A stretch of DNA of 35,622 bases from Actinomycetales bacterium UBA1383 (GCA_002305415.1 DBQX01000014.1:800-36421); one strand, 5' to 3'; counted from the first letter of the stretch, positions 16,292 to 25,357 are shown. The notes: generated by a model from the letters alone, not told the origin. Numbers and translations: made by a program.

Positions 16292-17112
16292 CGCGCCCCC
16301 TTCCCGGCGTCCTCAAGCCTCCGCCGCGCCCGGTCGGAGTCCACCTCCGCGCGCGTCAGTGCCCGGGCCGCCGCCTGGCGACGGCGCTCGGCGGACTCCT
16401 CGGCCATCTCGGCCGCGTCCAGGAGCTCCTGGGCGGCCTGGAGCTCCCGTTCGAGGGCGGCCACCCGCAACGCCAGTTCCTGCCGCTCCCGGGTCGCCTC
16501 CTCCCGGTGCGCGACGGCGTCCGCCAGTTCCCGGGCGGCGGCGCGGACCGCGCGCCGGGCAGCCGCGGCCTCACGCCTGACGGTCTCGAGGTCCGCGGCC
16601 TCCGCGGGCTGCGGTGCCGGTCCCGCCCCGAACCCGGAGTGCGCGAGGTGGGTGGTGAGCCGTCCGCCGCGGACCTCGGCCGCCGCGGCGGGGTCGGCCA
16701 TCGCGGCGAGCAACGTCGAGGTGACCTGCCGCAGCACCGCGTCGCCCACGGGGTGGCCCGCCGCGGCCGCGAGCTCTCCGGCCACACGGGCGAGGGCCGC
16801 CGTCGCACCCTGCCGCTGCCGGTTCAGGTCCCGCAGGTCGGCGCGGGAGAGCCCGTCCAGCGCCCGTCGCAGCGACTCCCCGATCTCGATGAGCTCGCCG
16901 ACGGCCTCCGGGCGTTCGCGCACGAGCCGGTTGACCGCCGCCGCGGCCGCCGAGGGCTTCCGCAGTGCCCGCACGCTGTCGGCGAGCGCGCGGTCACCGG
17001 CGCTGCGGAGCGTGGCGGCCCGCTCGTTCCGGGCGGCGACGAAGTCCTCGGCAGGGAGCGCGTAGAGGTCCGCGGCCTCCCGGCCGAGGTCGTCCGCGTG
17101 GCCTTCCGGCAT
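16288..17112 (-). CDS. Coiled-coil protein, conserved in actinobacteria, 274 aa
   Basis: An Ala/Arg/Glu-rich, almost wholly helical protein. The N-terminal region DLYALPAEDFVAARNERAAT followed by SVRALRKPSAAAAAVNRLVR is a pattern I recognise from uncharacterised actinobacterial proteins. The C-terminal third (about 170-265) is a continuous coiled coil of heptads (RRAVRAAARELADAV through ALERELQAAQELLDAAEMAE). There is no signal peptide or membrane segment. The ATG has GAGGAG upstream on the minus strand. It overlaps the 15344 gene by 4 bp and follows the zinc-ribbon gene by 23 bp. Function unknown; a scaffold or partner for the downstream protein is a guess. Confidence 0.75.
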   Translation of the reverse strand: MPEGHADDLGREAADLYALPAEDFVAARNERAATLRSAGDRALADSVRALRKPSAAAAAVNRLVRERPEAVGELIEIGESLRRALDGLSRADLRDLNRQRQGATAALARVAGELAAAAGHPVGDAVLRQVTSTLLAAMADPAAAAEVRGGRLTTHLAHSGFGAGPAPQPAEAADLETVRREAAAARRAVRAAARELADAVAHREEATRERQELALRVAALERELQAAQELLDAAEMAEESAERRRQAAARALTRAEVDSDRARRRLEDAGKGAR

Positions 17113-17135
17113 GGGTCACTCCTCGGCCCGGGACG

Positions 17136-17627
17136 TCAGGACCGGACCTCGCGCCTCGAGAAGAGCCTGCCCAGCCTCGCCCGCAGGCCCGTGGGTTCGG
17201 TGCCGTCGCGACGCCTCTCCTCGGCGAGTGCGGCCTTGCGTCGCCGCTTCGCCTCCGCCACGGTGATGCCGTCCAGCTTCAGGTCATCGATCTCCGGGAT
17301 CGTTCCCGAGCCCCGGCACGTCTTGTTCGCGCGGTTCCGGTGCTGCCGCAGCCGGAAGTCCTCGGCCCCGACGCCGAGGAGGCGCCCGCAGCTCGGGCAG
17401 GTCGCACGGACGCGGACGAGCGTCGTCGGCGTCCCGTCCGCCTCAACCTCGAGACCCGCCTGGGCACTGTCCCGGCGCGACACGACCCGCCGGAAGCGCT
17501 GTTCCCGCGTGCCATCGCAGGGGATCCCGCCCTTCCGGTGGTGGGCACGGACCTTGCCGGTCGCCGGATCGACGAGCGCCCTCGTCCCGCACACCGGACA
17601 CAACGCGGTCGGCTGGGGTTCTGCCAT
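17136..17627 (-). CDS. Double zinc-ribbon protein, 163 aa
   Basis: Two repeats of the pattern CPxCG, about 15-20 residues, H, a few residues, C and a small residue are visible: CPVCGTRALVDPATG then HHRKGGIPCDGT in the N-terminal third, and CPSCGRLLGVG then RQHRNRANKTCRGSG in the middle. Each probably binds one zinc. The C-terminal 55 residues are very basic (EAKRRRKAALAEERRRDG and RLFSRREVR) and could bind nucleic acid. Similar CPxCG...H...CxGSG modules occur in phage and actinobacterial small proteins without known function. The start has GAGGAAGAGG directly upstream. It is the first gene of the minus-strand set and is divergent from livK. Confidence 0.7.
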   Translation of the reverse strand: MAEPQPTALCPVCGTRALVDPATGKVRAHHRKGGIPCDGTREQRFRRVVSRRDSAQAGLEVEADGTPTTLVRVRATCPSCGRLLGVGAEDFRLRQHRNRANKTCRGSGTIPEIDDLKLDGITVAEAKRRRKAALAEERRRDGTEPTGLRARLGRLFSRREVRS

Positions 17628-17743
17628 GATCCTCTTCCTCTGAGTGCCCGGGTTCCATCCTGCCAGAGCGGTGCCGGCGCCGCAGGGGACCGCCTGCCAT
17701 CTCACATGACGGTGCGGCGCCATCCCCACGTCCCAGGCTCGCC

Positions 17744-17749
17744 TAATGT
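17744..17749 (+). promoter_or_regulatory. -10-like TAATGT upstream of the liv operon
   Basis: TAATGT lies about 80 bp before livK in the divergent spacer. A clear -35 is not visible 17 bp upstream. The intervening leader ends in an A-rich, purine-rich stretch before the ATG. Confidence 0.35.
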
Positions 17750-17829
17750 CTCACCCTGAGTGACCCGCACCACTGCGTTCGCGCGCCTGTGCGGGGACGG
17801 GACCGAAGAGGAAAGAAAAAGGGAACGCG

Positions 17830-18996
17830 ATGAAGCGAACGCTCATTGGACTGGTGGCGGTGTCGCTGGGCCTGCTGTCGGCCTGCAGCTCCGGCGACGG
17901 CGGCTCCGGCGGCGCCGCCGAGCCCGACACCATCAGGATCGGCGTCAACTACGAGCTGTCCGGCGCGGTCGCCACCTACGGACAGGCGAGCGTCGATGGC
18001 ATCGAGATGGCGATCGACGAGATCAACGCCGCGGGCGGGATCGACGGCACGCAGATCGAGCTGGTCACCTACGACAACAAGTCGGAGCCGGCCGAGGCCA
18101 CGACCCTGGCCACCAAGCTGATGACCCAGGACAACGTCCTCGCCGTCATCGGCCCCGCCACCTCCGGGTCCTTCAAGGCGACCATCCCGGTGGCGAACCA
18201 GAACAGGATCCCCGTGGTCTCCGGCTCTGCGACGGCCGACGACGTCACGGTCGGACCGTCGGGCGTGCAGGAGTACGCCTTCCGCACGTGCTTCAACGAC
18301 TCCTTCCAGGGCACCGCGATGGCCAACTACGCCGCCGAGAAGCTGGGCGCGACGACCGCGGTCATCATCAAGGACAACTCCTCCGACTACGCCAAGGGCC
18401 TGGCGGAGAACTTCTCGGCGACCTTCACCGCCGCGGGCGGCACCATCGTCGGCGAGGAGGCCTACGTCGCCGGTGACACCGACTTCAACGCCATCCTGAC
18501 GCGCGTGCGCGGCCAGGACTTCGACGTCGTCTACCTCCCCGGGTACTACAACGAGGCCGGCCTCATCATCAAGCAGGCCCGGGAACTCGGCATCTCCGCC
18601 CCCATCCTCGGGGCTGACGGCTTCGACTCCCCGACGCTGCTCGAACTCGCCGGCGCCGACGCGCTGAACGACGTCTACTTCACCAACCACTACTCGTCGC
18701 TCGACGAGGACCCGACGGTGCAGGACTTCATCGCCGCCTTCCGCGAGGCCTACGGCGAGGACCCGAACGCGTTCCACGCGCTCGGCTACGACACCGCGAA
18801 GTTCGTGGTGGACGCCATCAGCCGCGCCGCGTCGCTCGATGGCGAGGCCATCAAGACGGCGATGGAGGAGACGGAGGACTTCCCGGCGGTCACCGGCACG
18901 CTGAGCGTGGATGAGAACCACAACCCGGTGAAGGCGATCGTCGTGATCCGCCTCCAGGACGGCCAGCAGGCCTCGAGCGAGAAGATCGAGTCCTGA
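17830..18996 (+). CDS. livK: Branched-chain amino acid ABC transporter substrate-binding lipoprotein
   Basis: A 388-aa periplasmic-type binding protein (type I, Leu/Ile/Val-binding fold), lipid-anchored in Gram-positive bacteria. The signal peptide MKRTLIGLVAVSLGLLSAC gives the lipidated Cys19, followed by a Ser/Gly linker. Family features are IRIGVNYELSGAVATYGQAS, GIEMAIDEINAAGGIDG, VIGPATSGSFKATIPVANQ, FRTCFNDSFQGTAMANYA and YDTAKFVVDAI. It is the first gene of livKHMGF. The A/G-rich stretch before the ATG contains GGGA. An unusually strong hairpin separates it from livH. Ligand within the LIV class (Leu, Ile, Val or a related amide) is not determinable here. Confidence 0.94.
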   Translation: MKRTLIGLVAVSLGLLSACSSGDGGSGGAAEPDTIRIGVNYELSGAVATYGQASVDGIEMAIDEINAAGGIDGTQIELVTYDNKSEPAEATTLATKLMTQDNVLAVIGPATSGSFKATIPVANQNRIPVVSGSATADDVTVGPSGVQEYAFRTCFNDSFQGTAMANYAAEKLGATTAVIIKDNSSDYAKGLAENFSATFTAAGGTIVGEEAYVAGDTDFNAILTRVRGQDFDVVYLPGYYNEAGLIIKQARELGISAPILGADGFDSPTLLELAGADALNDVYFTNHYSSLDEDPTVQDFIAAFREAYGEDPNAFHALGYDTAKFVVDAISRAASLDGEAIKTAMEETEDFPAVTGTLSVDENHNPVKAIVVIRLQDGQQASSEKIES

Positions 18997-19024
18997 CGGG
19001 CCACCCCGGGGGCCAGTGACAGGA

Positions 19025-19061
19025 GGTGGGACGTGGCAGGCGCGAGCCGCCACGTCCCACC
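19025..19061 (+). terminator. Perfect 13-bp hairpin between livK and livH
   Basis: The arms GGTGGGACGTGGC (19025-19037) and GCCACGTCCCACC (19049-19061) are fully complementary with an 11-nt loop. It is followed by the livH ribosome site GAGGAAGGGAG. There is no U-tract. It may act as a partial terminator or as a 3' stabiliser that raises livK mRNA relative to the membrane components. Confidence 0.75.
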
Positions 19062-19085
19062 GTCCATTGAGGAAGGGAGACGCGC

Positions 19086-19970
19086 GTGGACCAGATCGCC
19101 CAGCAGCTCATCAACGGCCTGTCGCTGGGGAGCATCTACGCCCTCATCGCGCTGGGCTACACGATGGTCTACGGGATCATCCAGCTGATCAACTTCGCCC
19201 ACGGCGAGATCTACATGATCGGCGCCTATGTCGGCTACTTCTCGATGGCCCACCTGCGGCTCGGGTTCTTCGAGTCGCTCCTCCTCGCGATGATCGCCTG
19301 TACGATCCTCGGGGTCCTGATCGAGCGGGTCGCGTACCGGCCCCTGCGGAACTCCACCCGCATCGCCGCCCTCATCACCGCCATCGGCGTCAGCCTGCTG
19401 CTCCAGTACACGATGATGTTCTTCGTGGGCGCCCAGGTGCGCAGCTACCCCGAGCTACCCGCCTTCATGGAGCGCTCCTACTCGCTGGGGGCCGTCGTCA
19501 TCTCCGGCAAGCAGCTCCTCATCATCGGGATCTCGGTGGTCCTGATGGCCCTGCTCCAGTTCATCGTGAAGCGCACCCGCATGGGCAAGGCGATGCGCGC
19601 CGTCTCGCAGGACCCGGATGCCGCCCGGCTCATGGGCATCAACATCGACTCCACCATCGCGTTCACCTTCGCGATCGGCTCGGCCCTCGCGGGGGCGGCC
19701 GGGGTCCTGGTCGGGGTGTACTACAACTCGATCAACCCGCTGATGGGCATCCTTCCCGGTCTCAAGGCCTTCGTCGCCGCGGTGTTCGGCGGCATCGGGA
19801 TCATCCCGGGCGCGATGATCGGCGCCTACTTCATCGGCTCCGTCGAGACCTTCGTCTCCGCCTTCGGGTACTCGCTCTTCCGCGACGCGGTGGTCTTCGC
19901 CATCCTGATCGCGATCCTGATCGTCAAGCCCACCGGGCTGCTCGGCAGGAACGTCAAGGAGAAGGTGTGA
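19086..19970 (+). CDS. livH: Branched-chain amino acid ABC transporter permease LivH
   Basis: A 294-aa inner-membrane permease with about eight transmembrane segments. Family hallmarks are the N-terminal QLINGLSLGSIYALIALGYT, the loop INFAHGEIYMIGAYVGY, the EAA-like segment MGKAMRAVSQDPDAARLMGI with a Gly/Ala-rich follow-up, and the C-terminal FRDAVVFAILIAILIVKPTG. The start is GTG with GAGGAAGGGAG about 7 nt upstream. livM follows after 2 bp. Confidence 0.95.
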   Translation: MDQIAQQLINGLSLGSIYALIALGYTMVYGIIQLINFAHGEIYMIGAYVGYFSMAHLRLGFFESLLLAMIACTILGVLIERVAYRPLRNSTRIAALITAIGVSLLLQYTMMFFVGAQVRSYPELPAFMERSYSLGAVVISGKQLLIIGISVVLMALLQFIVKRTRMGKAMRAVSQDPDAARLMGINIDSTIAFTFAIGSALAGAAGVLVGVYYNSINPLMGILPGLKAFVAAVFGGIGIIPGAMIGAYFIGSVETFVSAFGYSLFRDAVVFAILIAILIVKPTGLLGRNVKEKV

Positions 19971-19972
19971 CG

Positions 19973-20926
19973 ATGAACCGGACCATCCTCACGCGCGCGG
20001 CGCTCCTCGTCGCGCTGTACCTCGTCGTCCAGCTGCTGATCAGCGGCGGCGTCATCACGTCCTACCACCAGGCCACGATGGCCACGATCGCCATCAACAT
20101 CATCCTGGCCGTCAGCCTGAACCTCATCACCGGCTTCACCGGCCAGTTCTCGCTGGGTCATGCCGGCTTCATGGCGATCGGCGCGTACACCTGTGCCCTG
20201 ATCACGATGCGCTGGGCCACCGTGGTCGGGTTCCTCGGCGGGGTCCTGCTGGGCGCGCTGCTCGCGGCGCTCATCGGCTTCCTGGTCGGCCTGCCCACCC
20301 TGCGCCTGCGGGGCGACTACCTCGCGATCGCGACTCTCGGCATGGCCGAGATCATCCGGGTCCTCCTGCTGAACTTCGAGTTCACCAACGGCGCGGCCGG
20401 CCTGAGCGGGATCCCCCAGTTCGTGAACTGGCCGTGGATGTTCGTCTTCACGGTCGGCACGGTGCTGGTCATCGCGAACTTCCTGCGCTCCTCCCAGGGC
20501 AGGGCCTGCATCTCGGTGCGGGAGGACGAGATCGCGGCGGAGTCGATCGGCGTGAACGCCACGCGTGCGAAGACCATGGCCTTCACGATCGGGGCGGCCT
20601 TCGCAGGGGTCGCGGGGGCGCTGTACGCCTCGTACTTCTACTTCATCAAGCCGGACCTGTTCGGCTTCCTGAAGTCGGTCGACATCCTCGTGATCGTGGT
20701 GCTGGGGGGCCTCGGCTCCCTGTCGGGCTCGATCATCGCGGCCATCCTCCTCGCGCTGATCTCCACCCTGCTCCAGCCCTTCCCGGAGATCCGCATGATC
20801 ATCTACGCGCTCGTCCTCGTGGTCATCATGATCTTCCGGCCGCAGGGCCTGATGGGGTCCCGCGAGGTGTCCCTCGACCTGTTCCGCCGGCTCGGCCGGC
20901 GCCGCACCGTGGGAGCCGCATCATGA
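19973..20926 (+). CDS. livM: Branched-chain amino acid ABC transporter permease LivM
   Basis: A 317-aa second permease of the importer. Visible features are NLITGFTGQFSLGHAGFMAI, LPTLRLRGDYLAIATLGMAE, the cytoplasmic coupling segment VREDEIAAESIGVNATRAK and VLGGLGSLSGSIIAA, followed by IIYALVLVVIMIFRPQGLMG at the C-terminus. It pairs with LivH. Its stop overlaps the livG start as ATGA (20923-20926). Confidence 0.95.
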   Translation: MNRTILTRAALLVALYLVVQLLISGGVITSYHQATMATIAINIILAVSLNLITGFTGQFSLGHAGFMAIGAYTCALITMRWATVVGFLGGVLLGALLAALIGFLVGLPTLRLRGDYLAIATLGMAEIIRVLLLNFEFTNGAAGLSGIPQFVNWPWMFVFTVGTVLVIANFLRSSQGRACISVREDEIAAESIGVNATRAKTMAFTIGAAFAGVAGALYASYFYFIKPDLFGFLKSVDILVIVVLGGLGSLSGSIIAAILLALISTLLQPFPEIRMIIYALVLVVIMIFRPQGLMGSREVSLDLFRRLGRRRTVGAAS

Positions 20927-21718
20927 CGCAGACCGCCCAGGCCGACATCGTCGAGATCGAGAACCTCACCCTCAACTTCGGTGGCCTCGCCGCGGTCTCC
21001 GAGGTGTCGCTCCGCATCGGGCACGGGGAACTGGTGGGCCTCATCGGTCCGAACGGTGCCGGGAAGACCACGCTCTTCAACCTCCTGACCGGGGTGTACG
21101 CGCCGTCGTCCGGGACGATCACGTTCCGCTCCGGGGACTCGACCCACCAGCTCGGCGGCATGAAGCCCCATGCGATCTGCCGCCGCGGCATCGCGCGCAC
21201 CTTCCAGAACATCAGGCTCTTCAAGGACCTCACCGTCCTCGACAACGTGAAGGTCGCCCTCCAGCAGAACGTCCCCTACGGGCTGCTCTCCGCCGTCCTC
21301 CACACCCCCACACACCAGCGCGCGGAGGCGCGGATCCGCGAGGAGAGCCACGAACTCCTGACGATCATGGGACTGGACGGCAAGGCGTCCGAACTCGCCC
21401 GCAACCTGTCCTATGGCGAGCAGCGCCACCTGGAGATCGCGCGCGCCCTCGCCACGAGGCCCACCCTCCTCCTGCTGGACGAGCCGGCGGCGGGCATGAA
21501 CCCCGCCGAGACCGCCCGCCTGACCGAGCTGATCACGTGGCTGCGGCAGACCTTCGACCTCACGATCCTCCTCATCGAGCACGACATGTCGCTGGTCATG
21601 AAGATCTGCGAGCGCATCTACGTGCTCGACCACGGCGTCGCCATTGCGTCCGGGAGCCCCGCTGAGGTTCGATCGAACCCGAAGGTCATCGAGGCCTACC
21701 TCGGGGAGGAGGTGGAGG

Positions 21719-21726
<8 letters not shown>
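20923..21726 (+). CDS. livG: Branched-chain amino acid ABC transporter ATPase LivG
   Basis: A 267-aa ATP-binding subunit. Walker A GPNGAGKTT is at residues 42-50. The LivG-typical RTFQNIRLFKDLTVLDNVKV follows, then the signature LSYGEQRHLEIARAL, Walker B LLLLDEPAAGMNP and the switch His in LLIEHDMSLVM. The signature reads LSYGEQ rather than LSGGQ, which is normal for LivG. It overlaps livM by 4 bp and livF by 8 bp. Confidence 0.96.
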
Positions 21727-22423
<697 letters not shown>

Positions 22424-22426
22424 CCC

Positions 22427-23068
22427 ATGTTTGTGAGACTGCGGATGACGGCCAACCCGTTCACGGTGAGCCCGGACAGCTCGATCCGCGAGGCGATCGC
22501 CATCATGGACGAGCGCCGTATCCGGGGCCTGCCCGTGGTGAAGGACGGCGCGGTCGTCGGTGTCCTCTCCCGCGGCGACATCGACAAGGCCTCCCCCTCG
22601 AAGGCCACGTCGCTCGCCGCGGGCGAGGTCAACTACCTGCTCGCCAAGCTCAAGGTGAGCCAGGCGATGACCCGGCACCCGATCACGATCACCTCCGACT
22701 CGCTGCTCGAGGAGGCCGCCCTCCTCATGCGTGACAACAAGATCGAGATGCTTCCCGTCGTGGACGACGGGCACCTCGTCGGGATCATCACGGAGAGCGC
22801 CATCCTCGACGCGTTCATCGAGCTCATGGGCTTCCGCGACAGCGGGACCCGCCTCACGATCGAGCTGGACGACTCACCCGGGGTGCTGGAGCGCGTGGCC
22901 GGGATCATGGCCGACCACGGGGCGAACATCAAGCACCTGGCGGTGTACCGCGGGCAGACGGACCGGGCCACCCTCGTGGTCGGCCTGAACAGCCTCAACA
23001 CCGAGGACATCGAGGCGGACCTCGAGAAGGCGGGTTACCGGGTCATCTACCGGCTGGAGAACCGGTGA
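22427..23068 (+). CDS. CBS-pair plus ACT domain protein (AcuB-like)
   Basis: A 213-aa cytoplasmic sensor. Two CBS repeats are visible: MTANPFTVSPDSSIREAIAI with RGLPVVKDGAVVGVLSRGDI (about 7-52), and MTRHPITITSDSLLEEAALL with EMLPVVDDGHLVGIITESAI (about 80-125). A C-terminal ACT domain (LTIELDDSPGVLERVAGIMA through HLAVYRG) follows from about residue 140. CBS pairs bind adenine nucleotides and ACT domains often bind amino acids. The gene starts 3 bp after livF and is overlapped by the next gene, so it is part of the liv transcript. A role in sensing imported branched-chain amino acids or energy state is inference. Confidence 0.88.
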   Translation: MFVRLRMTANPFTVSPDSSIREAIAIMDERRIRGLPVVKDGAVVGVLSRGDIDKASPSKATSLAAGEVNYLLAKLKVSQAMTRHPITITSDSLLEEAALLMRDNKIEMLPVVDDGHLVGIITESAILDAFIELMGFRDSGTRLTIELDDSPGVLERVAGIMADHGANIKHLAVYRGQTDRATLVVGLNSLNTEDIEADLEKAGYRVIYRLENR

Positions 23069-24012
23069 GCGGCGGCCTCGTCGCGCTCCTCGACGACATC
23101 GCGGCGCTCGCGAAGCTCGCGGCGGCGTCGATCGACGACATCGGCGCCGCGGCCGGGAAGGCGGGCAGCAAGGCGGTGGGCGTGGTGGTGGACGACACCG
23201 CCGTGACCCCGCGCTACGTGCACGGCCTCGAGCCGGCGCAGGAGCTGCCCATCATCAAGCGGATCGCCATCGGCTCGATCCGCAACAAGCTGCTGTTCAT
23301 CCTCCCGGCCGCCCTGGTCCTCAGCCAGTTCGTCCCGTGGCTCCTGACACCGATCCTCATGCTGGGGGGCACCTACCTCGCCTACGAGGGCGCGGAGAAG
23401 GTCTGGGAACTGCTGGCCGGGCACCACGAGGAGGCGGAGGAGCCGGTCATCACGAAGGGCGAGGTCCAGGCGGACGCCGTCGTCAAGGGGGCGATCACCA
23501 CCGACTTCATCCTCTCGGCGGAGATCATGGTGATCGCACTGAACGAGGTGGCGGACGAGCCGATCGTCTCCCGCGCCATCATCCTCGTGGTGGTGGCGGT
23601 GGCCATCACGGTGCTCGTGTACGGCGTGGTGGCCCTGATCGTGAAGATGGACGACATCGGCCTCCACCTCGCGGCGCGAGACAACGGCGCGGCCCGCACG
23701 ATCGGCACCCTTCTCGTCAAGGCGATGCCGATCGTGCTCAAGACCCTCTCCACCGTCGGGATCGTCGCCATGCTGTGGGTGGGAGGGCACATCCTCCTCG
23801 TGGGCACCGCCGACCTCGGCTGGCACTGGCTGTACGACCTCGTCCACCACGCCGAGGTCGCGGTCACCGAGGCCGTGTCCGGCGTCGGCGGGTTCCTCGG
23901 CTGGCTGGTCAACACCCTCGCCTCGGCCCTCGTCGGACTGGTGGTGGGTGCCGTCGTCGTCGCGGTGATGCACGTGATCCCGCGCCGGACGAAGACCTCC
24001 GCCGCCCACTGA
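23065..24012 (+). CDS. DUF808/YedI-family membrane protein
   Basis: A 315-aa membrane protein. The N-terminus GLVALLDDIAALAKLAAASI with KAVGVVVDDTAVTPRYVHGL is diagnostic of the DUF808 (YedI) family. The segments IIKRIAIGSIRNKLLFILPA, MLGGTYLAYEGAEKV and TDFILSAEIMVIAL, and about five hydrophobic helices follow. No function is established. It starts with GTG (23065), overlapping the CBS-ACT gene by 4 bp (GTGA), so it is probably transcribed from the liv promoter. Confidence 0.9.
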   Translation: MSGGLVALLDDIAALAKLAAASIDDIGAAAGKAGSKAVGVVVDDTAVTPRYVHGLEPAQELPIIKRIAIGSIRNKLLFILPAALVLSQFVPWLLTPILMLGGTYLAYEGAEKVWELLAGHHEEAEEPVITKGEVQADAVVKGAITTDFILSAEIMVIALNEVADEPIVSRAIILVVVAVAITVLVYGVVALIVKMDDIGLHLAARDNGAARTIGTLLVKAMPIVLKTLSTVGIVAMLWVGGHILLVGTADLGWHWLYDLVHHAEVAVTEAVSGVGGFLGWLVNTLASALVGLVVGAVVVAVMHVIPRRTKTSAAH

Positions 24013-24045
24013 TGGCCGACGCCGCCCGCCGGGCGGCCAGGGGTG

Positions 24046-24051
24046 CAGAAT
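24046..24051 (+). promoter_or_regulatory. -10-like CAGAAT for a leaderless CDF transcript
   Basis: CAGAAT is followed by six bases and then GTG at 24058, the spacing seen at other leaderless starts in the window. A 45-bp gap separates DUF808 from this gene. Confidence 0.4.
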
Positions 24052-24057
24052 GGTCGG

Positions 24058-25029
24058 GTGTCCTCGACTCCGGACCTCACGCGGTACGCCTGGCTCTCCA
24101 TCGCCGCCGCCGTCGTCACGATCGCGCTGAAGACCGGCGCGTGGGCACTCACCGGCTCCGTGGGCCTGCTCTCGGACGCGGCCGAGTCGGTGGTGAACCT
24201 CGTCGCGGCGGTCGTGGCGCTGATCGCCCTGCGGGTGGCGGCGCTGCCGGCCACCGGGAAGTACCCCTACGGGCGGACCAAGGCCGAGTACTTCTCGGCG
24301 CTGCTCGAGGGCGTGATGATCTTCGTCGCGGCCGCGGTCATCCTGGTGACCGCCGTCGAGCGGATCATCCACCCGCGCCCGCTCGAGAACCTCGGCATCG
24401 GACTGGCCGTCTCGGTGGTGGCGGCGGTCATCAACGGGATTGTCGCGACCGTCCTGCTTCGGGTGGGCCGCGCGCACCGGTCCATGACACTCGAGGCGGA
24501 CGGGCACCACCTCATGACCGACGTGGTCACCTCCGGGGGCGTGCTGGTGGGCGTGGGACTCGTCGCGCTGACGGGCTGGCAGGTCCTTGATCCCCTCGTG
24601 GCGTTCGGCGTGGGCATCAACATCGTCATCACGGGCTCGAAGCTCATCACGGACTCGACCCGGGGCCTGCTGGACATCACGCTCCCTGCGGAGGACAACG
24701 AGGCGATCACGCGGATCCTGCGGGAACGCACCACCCCACAGACCCGCTTCCACGGCCTCCAGACCCGCGTCTCAGGGCGGGAGCGCCACGCGACCGTGCA
24801 CGTCCTCGTCCCGGACGACTGGACCGTGCACCGCGGTCACGCGTTCATCGAGGAGGTCGAGGAGGAACTCAGGGCGGCCGTCCCCGGTCTCATCGTGCTC
24901 AGCCACCTCGAACCCATCAACGATCCGGCGTCCTACGAGGACATCCCCACCGGCCACGTCGAGATCCATCGGGTCGACTCGGAGGACCACCACGTGTCGG
25001 AGAACCCGCCGGAGAACCGTGCAGAGTAG
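24058..25029 (+). CDS. Cation diffusion facilitator (CDF) family transporter
   Basis: A 323-aa divalent-metal/proton antiporter with about six transmembrane segments and a cytoplasmic C-terminal domain. The TM2 site reads LLSDAAESVVN, where many zinc CDFs have DAAHSxxD. The TM5 site retains HLMTD (HHLMTDVVTSGGV). KYPYGRTKAEYFSALLEG matches the conserved YPYG loop after TM2. The C-terminal domain carries a His/Asp-rich end (HVEIHRVDSEDHHV) that could bind metal. The Glu/Asn change in TM2 suggests altered metal selectivity. GTG 24058 was preferred to GTG 24043 because of the leaderless -10. The Gdx-like gene starts 9 bp after the stop. Confidence 0.9.
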   Translation: MSSTPDLTRYAWLSIAAAVVTIALKTGAWALTGSVGLLSDAAESVVNLVAAVVALIALRVAALPATGKYPYGRTKAEYFSALLEGVMIFVAAAVILVTAVERIIHPRPLENLGIGLAVSVVAAVINGIVATVLLRVGRAHRSMTLEADGHHLMTDVVTSGGVLVGVGLVALTGWQVLDPLVAFGVGINIVITGSKLITDSTRGLLDITLPAEDNEAITRILRERTTPQTRFHGLQTRVSGRERHATVHVLVPDDWTVHRGHAFIEEVEEELRAAVPGLIVLSHLEPINDPASYEDIPTGHVEIHRVDSEDHHVSENPPENRAE

Positions 25030-25038
25030 GAGACCCCC

Positions 25039-25353
25039 GTGGCGTGGACCGTCCTGATCCTCTCCGGAGTGCTCGAAGCCGTGTGGGCGACCGCGCTCGG
25101 CCGGTCCGAGGGCCTCACCCGGCTCGCGCCGACGGCGGTGTTCGCCGTCGCGGTCATCGCCAGCATGGCGGGACTCGCGTACGCCATGCGCGAGCTTCCC
25201 GTCGGCACGTCCTACGCGGTGTGGGTGGGGGTCGGCGCGTCACTGACCGTCGTCTACGCGATGGCGACCGGGGACGAGCCGATCTCGCTGCTCCGCACGG
25301 TGTTCCTGGCGGCGATCATCGGTGGGGTCATCGGTCTCAAGGCCACGAGCTAG
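25039..25353 (+). CDS. SMR-family exporter, Gdx/SugE type
   Basis: A 104-aa protein with four transmembrane helices that works as a dual-topology dimer. The proton/substrate-coupling Glu is E13 in SGVLEAVWATALG. The segments GLTRLAPT and AYAMRELPVGTSYAVWVGVG, with IIGGVIGLKATS at the end, match SugE/Gdx (guanidinium exporters) better than EmrE/Qac. The start is GTG. No guanidine riboswitch is possible because only 9 bp separate it from the CDF gene. Such genes are often encoded as adjacent heterodimer pairs, but only one copy is present here. Confidence 0.88.
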   Translation: MAWTVLILSGVLEAVWATALGRSEGLTRLAPTAVFAVAVIASMAGLAYAMRELPVGTSYAVWVGVGASLTVVYAMATGDEPISLLRTVFLAAIIGGVIGLKATS

Positions 25354-25357
25354 CGAC

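Noticed and set aside
25039..25353. Guanidine riboswitch upstream of the Gdx-like exporter
   Set aside because: Only 9 bp separate it from the preceding gene and no such fold can be placed there.
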